This document shows, piece by piece, positions 57,627 through 60,833 of a DNA stretch of 60,833 bases. Where the stretch lies: assembly GCA_035477615.1 (NCBI GenBank), contig DATIKJ010000041.1:1-60833 (forward strand). The letters are read 5' to 3'. The DNA comes from UBA2277 sp035477615. Lineage in GTDB: Bacteria; Patescibacteriota; Microgenomatia; UBA1400; MFAQ01. The notes beneath the pieces are model-generated. The model searched no databases, had not been told where the DNA came from, and worked only from the letters and a program-made list of their open reading frames with translations. Made by a program: the position numbers and the translations under genes. Within the stretch, counting starts at the first letter, position 1, and every line of letters begins with the position of its first letter.

Positions 57627-57948
57627 GTAAAATTCCTGAAATAATAAGGGGAAGAAAAATAATTAGACCCAGAAAGAGAGATTGTAGCTCGGCAGAAATA
57701 GCAAAGAGAATAAAAAGTATTGTACCAATGATGGTAAGAATTAGGCCGCCGATGTAGGGATATTTCAAACCTATTATGCCAAGAACAATGATGGGAATTA
57801 TCTGCAGAATATGACTAATTCCGGAAATATCTCCTCCTACAGTTTCTCCAACAAGGAATATGAGGAAAAATAGCGTGGGTATAAGCAAAAAGGATAGACC
57901 TATTGCTTTTAATCTCTTGTTTTCTCCAGCTAGTTTCTTTGGCTTCAT
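57604..57948 (-). CDS. unrecognised four-helix membrane protein
   Basis: 114 residues: KPKKLAGENKRLK at the N-terminus, then four hydrophobic segments (about 17-33, 45-60, 66-83, 90-110) joined by very short loops, ending in ARR. It looks like a small helical-bundle membrane protein. A CATAAT (57957-57962) is 8 bases before the ATG. Only minus-strand gene among its immediate neighbours. No function is assigned. Confidence 0.55.
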   Translation of the reverse strand: MKPKKLAGENKRLKAIGLSFLLIPTLFFLIFLVGETVGGDISGISHILQIIPIIVLGIIGLKYPYIGGLILTIIGTILFILFAISAELQSLFLGLIIFLPLIISGILLILSARR

Positions 57949-57969
57949 TTAATCTCATTATGAACACAT

Positions 57970-58140
57970 ATGGGTGTCCGGTCAAATAAAACGTCTAATG
58001 TATATTTGTTAGATGAAGTTGAAAAAGGGTTGGTAACTTTTGGTTTCCACCCTGAAAGACGAGTTTTTGCTGTGAGATTAATGAAGAAGAAAGAGGCAAT
58101 TGGGTTAAGGGATTTAATTAGGTTCAGAATTTACTCTTGA
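57970..58140 (+). CDS. possible 56-residue protein upstream of tRNA-Gln
   Basis: An open frame from the ATG at 57970 to TGA at 58138 encodes 56 residues with Lys/Arg-rich helices (GVRSNKTSNVYLLDEVEKG and FAVRLMKKKEAIGLRDLI). It has no clear ribosome site and may be a chance frame; it stops just before the tRNA-Gln promoter. Low confidence. Confidence 0.3.
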   Translation: MGVRSNKTSNVYLLDEVEKGLVTFGFHPERRVFAVRLMKKKEAIGLRDLIRFRIYS

Positions 58141-58160
58141 TATATAATAGGTGACGATAT

Positions 58161-58231
58161 TGTGGGATCTGCTAAAGGTAGGCAAGTGGACTCTGAATCC
58201 ATTAATCTAGGTTCGATTCCTAGTCCCACAA
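58161..58231 (+). tRNA. tRNA-Gln (anticodon CTG)
   Basis: Cloverleaf: acceptor TGTGGGA with TCCCACA, D arm with TGCT/GGCA (one G.T), anticodon stem GTGGA/TCCAT with loop CTCTGAA (CTG at the anticodon position), T arm CTAGG TTCGATT CCTAG. CCA is not encoded. A TATAAT at 58143-58148 is placed 12 bases upstream. CTG reads CAG. Confidence 0.9.
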
Positions 58232-58300
58232 CACTTCGGGATTTATTATTATATTTTGTGTATTGATGAATTTTCTAATTCAGTGTATTAGTATTATTTT

Positions 58301-58687
58301 ATGAGTACATTAGAAAAAGTAAAAAATATGCTTTTGTGGGGTTTTGTTTTGTGGCTTGTTGGATATATTGCGGGAATGGTGTTGTTTTTTGTTGTCCCTA
58401 AAGACCTTATTGGATGGGTTATTTCCCCTTTTGCATCGATATTTACTATTTGGGTATTGATGAAAAAAGTAAGACGACCAGAATTATTGTGTTATTTTGG
58501 GACCGGGTTAATCTGGACTGTGATGGCTGTAGTGCTTGACTATATTTTTATTGTAATGATGCTTAAGACTGGTAATTCCTATTACAAACCTGATGTCTTC
58601 TTATATTATTTTTTAACCTTCACTTTGCCAATCATCGTTGGTTATTGGAAATATAAAAACAAACCGCCAAAAGCTGAACTTTTTTAG
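58301..58687 (+). CDS. unrecognised four-helix membrane protein
   Basis: 128 residues with four hydrophobic segments (about 12-34, 37-55, 63-86 and 98-118), a YKPDVF loop and a basic tail YKNKPPKAELF. The pattern resembles small YIP1/DUF-type membrane proteins without a firm match. It begins a plus-strand run that continues through the DinB-like gene 16 bases downstream. Confidence 0.5.
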   Translation: MSTLEKVKNMLLWGFVLWLVGYIAGMVLFFVVPKDLIGWVISPFASIFTIWVLMKKVRRPELLCYFGTGLIWTVMAVVLDYIFIVMMLKTGNSYYKPDVFLYYFLTFTLPIIVGYWKYKNKPPKAELF

Positions 58688-58702
58688 GTCATTGGATTAT
58701 CT

Positions 58703-59143
58703 ATGAGCGAAATATATAACGATTTATTTGCCACATTCTCCGATAGTTTGGAGGCATTTATTCGTGAAGTGAAAAGTAAGAAATCCAGTTTAATGGCAAC
58801 TGATGAATGGACAGTCAAAGAAGAGCTTTGCCATATTGTTTTTTGGCATGAAAATTATGCTGCAATTTACAAAGCACTTGCCGAATACAAAGACCCTCCA
58901 CTACCTGAAGGGATGTCTACCATAAATATGGCAGGAGTATTGTTACTGAGAAAACATTCGATTAAAGAACTGATAAGTAGATTGCATAAAGCTAACAAAT
59001 CACTCTACGATAGTATTGTTGTTAAGAAAGTGCCCCGAATGACATATAGTAAAGGCGGACGCACTTATGAGACTGTCGACTTTTTGGAAATGATCGCCAG
59101 ACATATAAACACTCATGCGAAGCAGGTTAGAAAGGCCAAATAA
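58703..59143 (+). CDS. DinB/ClbS-fold four-helix-bundle protein
   Basis: 146 residues. The first helix, MATDEWTVKEELCHIVFWHENY (His at the DinB position), a second helix pair with the PPLPEGMSTINMAG turn, and a final ARHINTHAKQVRKAK helix with two His match DinB-like four-helix proteins that carry a His-based metal site. Members include thiol transferases and the colibactin-resistance protein ClbS. The exact function is unknown. It is 2 bases from the HHH gene. Confidence 0.75.
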   Translation: MSEIYNDLFATFSDSLEAFIREVKSKKSSLMATDEWTVKEELCHIVFWHENYAAIYKALAEYKDPPLPEGMSTINMAGVLLLRKHSIKELISRLHKANKSLYDSIVVKKVPRMTYSKGGRTYETVDFLEMIARHINTHAKQVRKAK

Positions 59144-59145
59144 TT

Positions 59146-59397
59146 ATGACCAATCCATTAACAATTATCCCCGGAATTGGTAAATCTATTGCTGAAGATT
59201 TGCGAAATATTGGGATCCGTTCTGTTGAAGATTTGAGAGGAAAAGATCCGGAACAACTGTATGCAGATTCCAACAAATATGAAGGGGAAATTCAAGACAG
59301 ATGTCTACTTTATGTTTTTCGGGAAGCGGTCTATTTTGCCGAAAATACAAAACATGATCCAGAAAAATTGAAATGGTGGAATTGGAAGGATAAATAA
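59146..59397 (+). CDS. helix-hairpin-helix (Cdd1-like) protein
   Basis: 83 residues. LTIIPGIGKSIAEDLRNIGIRSVEDLRG is a helix-hairpin-helix (Gly-x-Gly hairpin IPGIGKS), then DPEQLYADSNKYEGEIQDRCLLYVFREAVYFAE. The arrangement matches the small Cdd1/pathogenicity-locus family, proposed to bind DNA nonspecifically or act with mobile elements. It starts 2 bases after the DinB-like gene, so the two are likely co-translated. Confidence 0.8.
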   Translation: MTNPLTIIPGIGKSIAEDLRNIGIRSVEDLRGKDPEQLYADSNKYEGEIQDRCLLYVFREAVYFAENTKHDPEKLKWWNWKDK

Positions 59398-59421
59398 CTA
59401 TTAATTATTAAATACGATATT

Positions 59422-59598
59422 ATGCCAAAAAAAATTGATTCAAATACACGGTTCTTTATCGACCTTGATATCGAAATGAAAAAAGTAATCAGCTGGGATT
59501 ATGGACAAAGGCAGGAATTAGAACAGATATTACCCAACCCATATCACCGTAGGATTTTTATCACCAAAGGCCAATATAACAAGCTGGAAAAAAATTAA
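59422..59598 (+). CDS. unrecognised 58-residue protein
   Basis: A frame from the ATG at 59422 encodes 58 residues (IDSNTRFFIDLDIEMKKVI, then NPYHRRIFITKGQYNKLEKN), soluble and basic at the end. It fits tightly between two genes of the same run (24 and 9 bases), so it is likely real despite its size. No family is recognised. Confidence 0.55.
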   Translation: MPKKIDSNTRFFIDLDIEMKKVISWDYGQRQELEQILPNPYHRRIFITKGQYNKLEKN

Positions 59599-59607
59599 TA
59601 ACACACT

Positions 59608-60105
59608 ATGGCTAGAGCTCAAAATAAAAAACAATTATTAGATTTCGGGAAAATAGAATTTGACAGGCTAATACAGTTAGTGAGTTCACTTAATTCAGAT
59701 CAGCGTGATAAAGAATTTGTTTTTGATAATCGGACAGCTAAGGACATTATCGCTCATCTGTTGGCTTGGCAATTACTGGAGTTAACTTGGTATCAAGAAG
59801 GAATGAGTGGAATAAAACCTGCTATCCCCGCACCGGGATATACTTTTAAAGATGCACCAAAACTAAATGAAAAACTATATCAGGAATACAAATCAATAAC
59901 TTGGGATAATTTAGTCAAACAATTTACTGCCTCCCATAAAAAACTAATTTCGATCGTTAACAAACACACAGATGAAGAACTTTCCACCAAAAAGAAATAC
60001 GCCTGGACTGGATCTACAAGCATAACGTGTTACTTGGCATCAGCTCTGTCCAGCCACTACGTTTGGGCGATTGATCTGATTCGGAAGCATTTCAAGAATT
60101 ATTGA
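59608..60105 (+). CDS. ClbS/DfsB-family four-helix-bundle protein
   Basis: 165 residues. RTAKDIIAHLLAWQLLELTWYQEGM carries the His of the first DinB motif, followed by PAIPAPGYTFKDAPKLNE, the long middle helix and SSHYVWAIDLIRKHF at the end, the pattern of DfsB/ClbS proteins (DUF1706). Relatives protect DNA against reactive compounds such as colibactin or perform hydrolase-like chemistry. A second DinB-fold gene lies 465 bases upstream. Function is not proven. Confidence 0.78.
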   Translation: MARAQNKKQLLDFGKIEFDRLIQLVSSLNSDQRDKEFVFDNRTAKDIIAHLLAWQLLELTWYQEGMSGIKPAIPAPGYTFKDAPKLNEKLYQEYKSITWDNLVKQFTASHKKLISIVNKHTDEELSTKKKYAWTGSTSITCYLASALSSHYVWAIDLIRKHFKNY

Positions 60106-60133
60106 TATTTTTCGCCGCGTAACTATCTAATAA

Positions 60134-60833
60134 TCAATGATTGTAATTAGAGTGATACCTGCTTAGTTTTGTTGCTTCAGCTACTAGAAAAACAATAAAC
60201 GAGGCAAGGAATAGTAGTCCAAGGTCAGCTATGGCTAAATGAGTAAACGAGAAGAATGTCTGGAGAATTGGTATATATAGTATTCCTAGAAGCAAAAGAA
60301 TCGATGCGATGATGGCAAGATTAATGTTTTTGTTAGTAAATAATCCTAAGTGTATGGTTGGTTTTTTGAGTGAACGCATTGAAAGTAGACACCATAGTTG
60401 AGATAAAGACAAGAACACAAACAAAGCAGTTCTGCCTTTAATCTCATTGTCTTGTCCGAATGCCAAAAACGAAACTAGGCCGAGAGCCACCATCGAGACG
60501 GTTATTGTTATTATGAAGTACAACGCATAACGATTAAGAACTGGTTCTTCTCTTTTTCTGGGAGGTTCCGAAAGAATATCATCATGCACTTTTTCAGTTG
60601 CTAAAGCTACATCTGTCACCCCTCCAGTGATAATATTTAACCAAAGAATATGAATGGCTAACAAAGGGAGAGGGAGTCCGAGAATCAAAAAGGTCAGGAG
60701 GGTTAAGCTTTCCGCAACATTAGTAGAGATTAAAAAGAAACTCGTACGTCTGACATTTCGAAATTGAGTTCTACCTTCTTCAATAGCACTAACTATAGAA
60801 GAAAAATTATTGTCAGTTAGAACGATATCTGCG
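60134..60833 (-). CDS. P-type cation-transporting ATPase, C-terminal part (5' end off the window)
   Basis: Frame open from the window edge to 60134 (about 233 residues visible). It begins ADIVLTDNNFSSIVSAIEEGR, the segment that follows the TGDGxNDAPAL hinge in P-type ATPases, and continues into the C-terminal transmembrane set, with about 6 helices (LGLPLPLLAIHILWLNIITGG, VLNRYALYFIITITVSM, and others). The match is to calcium/magnesium/cation P2 types. The catalytic Asp lies off the window. An in-frame methionine at 60688 would truncate it and is not the start. Confidence 0.85.
   Translation of the reverse strand, partial: ADIVLTDNNFSSIVSAIEEGRTQFRNVRRTSFFLISTNVAESLTLLTFLILGLPLPLLAIHILWLNIITGGVTDVALATEKVHDDILSEPPRKREEPVLNRYALYFIITITVSMVALGLVSFLAFGQDNEIKGRTALFVFLSLSQLWCLLSMRSLKKPTIHLGLFTNKNINLAIIASILLLLGILYIPILQTFFSFTHLAIADLGLLFLASFIVFLVAEATKLSRYHSNYNH

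Noticed and set aside
58161..58231. integrated element bounded by tRNA-Gln
   Set aside because: No second copy of the tRNA 3' end and no integrase or phage gene were seen within the window; the accessory look of the right end is weak evidence only.
1..60833. UGA recoded to glycine or another residue
   Set aside because: Several genes end at TGA at sensible points (for example the CAP gene at 17641 and lgt upstream proS), and RF2 is present.

Overview
The window looks like a compact genome fragment of a Patescibacteria (CPR) bacterium, most likely Microgenomates-like. This placement is an inference. It rests on short versions of housekeeping proteins (TrmD 209 aa, ProS 413 aa without the editing insert, one-domain TsaB), genes that overlap or abut by a few bases, convergent genes that share their ends, a large set of GT-C membrane glycosyltransferases, and many small unrecognised membrane proteins. 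UGA is used as an ordinary stop and a release factor 2 gene is present, so the UGA-recoding lineages are unlikely.

Layout. 1-11095: surface-glycan cluster, mostly minus strand (a partial deacetylase-like protein, a Wzx-type flippase, four GT-C membrane enzymes, three GT2 enzymes of the dolichyl/undecaprenyl-phosphate sugar type, one fused to GtrA), with oligoribonuclease embedded. 11098-18483: CDGSH protein and divergent trmD; a minus-strand rmlA-rmlB-rmlD operon running on into secreted/anchored proteins, a SurA-like protein and an anchored SagB-type nitroreductase; then a CAP-domain membrane protein. 18508-23376: a 1622-aa modular surface protein behind its own consensus promoter, a folded leader and an intrinsic terminator placed just before the start codon. 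23493-30346: tsaB, tsaE, a VanZ-like protein, a lamin-tail-domain surface protein, the ftsE-ftsX-M23 peptidase operon (the peptidase domain appears circularly permuted), and prfB. 30424-33801: a plus-strand MacAB-type exporter and an unknown gene. 33798-44232: nfo, cyclophilin lipoprotein, an SDR with a proline-rich tail, secA, a DD-carboxypeptidase-like protein, serS, an HD protein and greA. 44436-54477: tRNA-Glu, macro-domain protein, DHH phosphoesterase, LysM/L,D-transpeptidase lipoprotein, TrmH-family methyltransferase, kinase-like P-loop protein, ATP-cone nuclease, proS-lgt and lon. 54524-56842: small membrane proteins, dtd, a 10-bp tandem repeat and rarA. 57105-60833: an accessory-looking plus-strand region with small genes, tRNA-Gln, two DinB/ClbS-fold proteins around a helix-hairpin-helix protein, and the C-terminal part of a P-type cation ATPase on the minus strand.

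Common threads. Most genes concern the cell envelope: glycan assembly and flipping, dTDP-sugar synthesis, FtsEX-coupled peptidoglycan hydrolysis, L,D- and D,D-peptidoglycan enzymes, lipoprotein processing (lgt), secretion (secA) and surface proteins. Two surface proteins share a VLGES motif ahead of a C-terminal membrane segment and basic tail. A second thread is transcription: the first gene of many transcription units has a TANAAT-like box ending only 6-9 bases before its start codon, which predicts leaderless mRNAs, while a few genes have clear Shine-Dalgarno sequences or long leaders.
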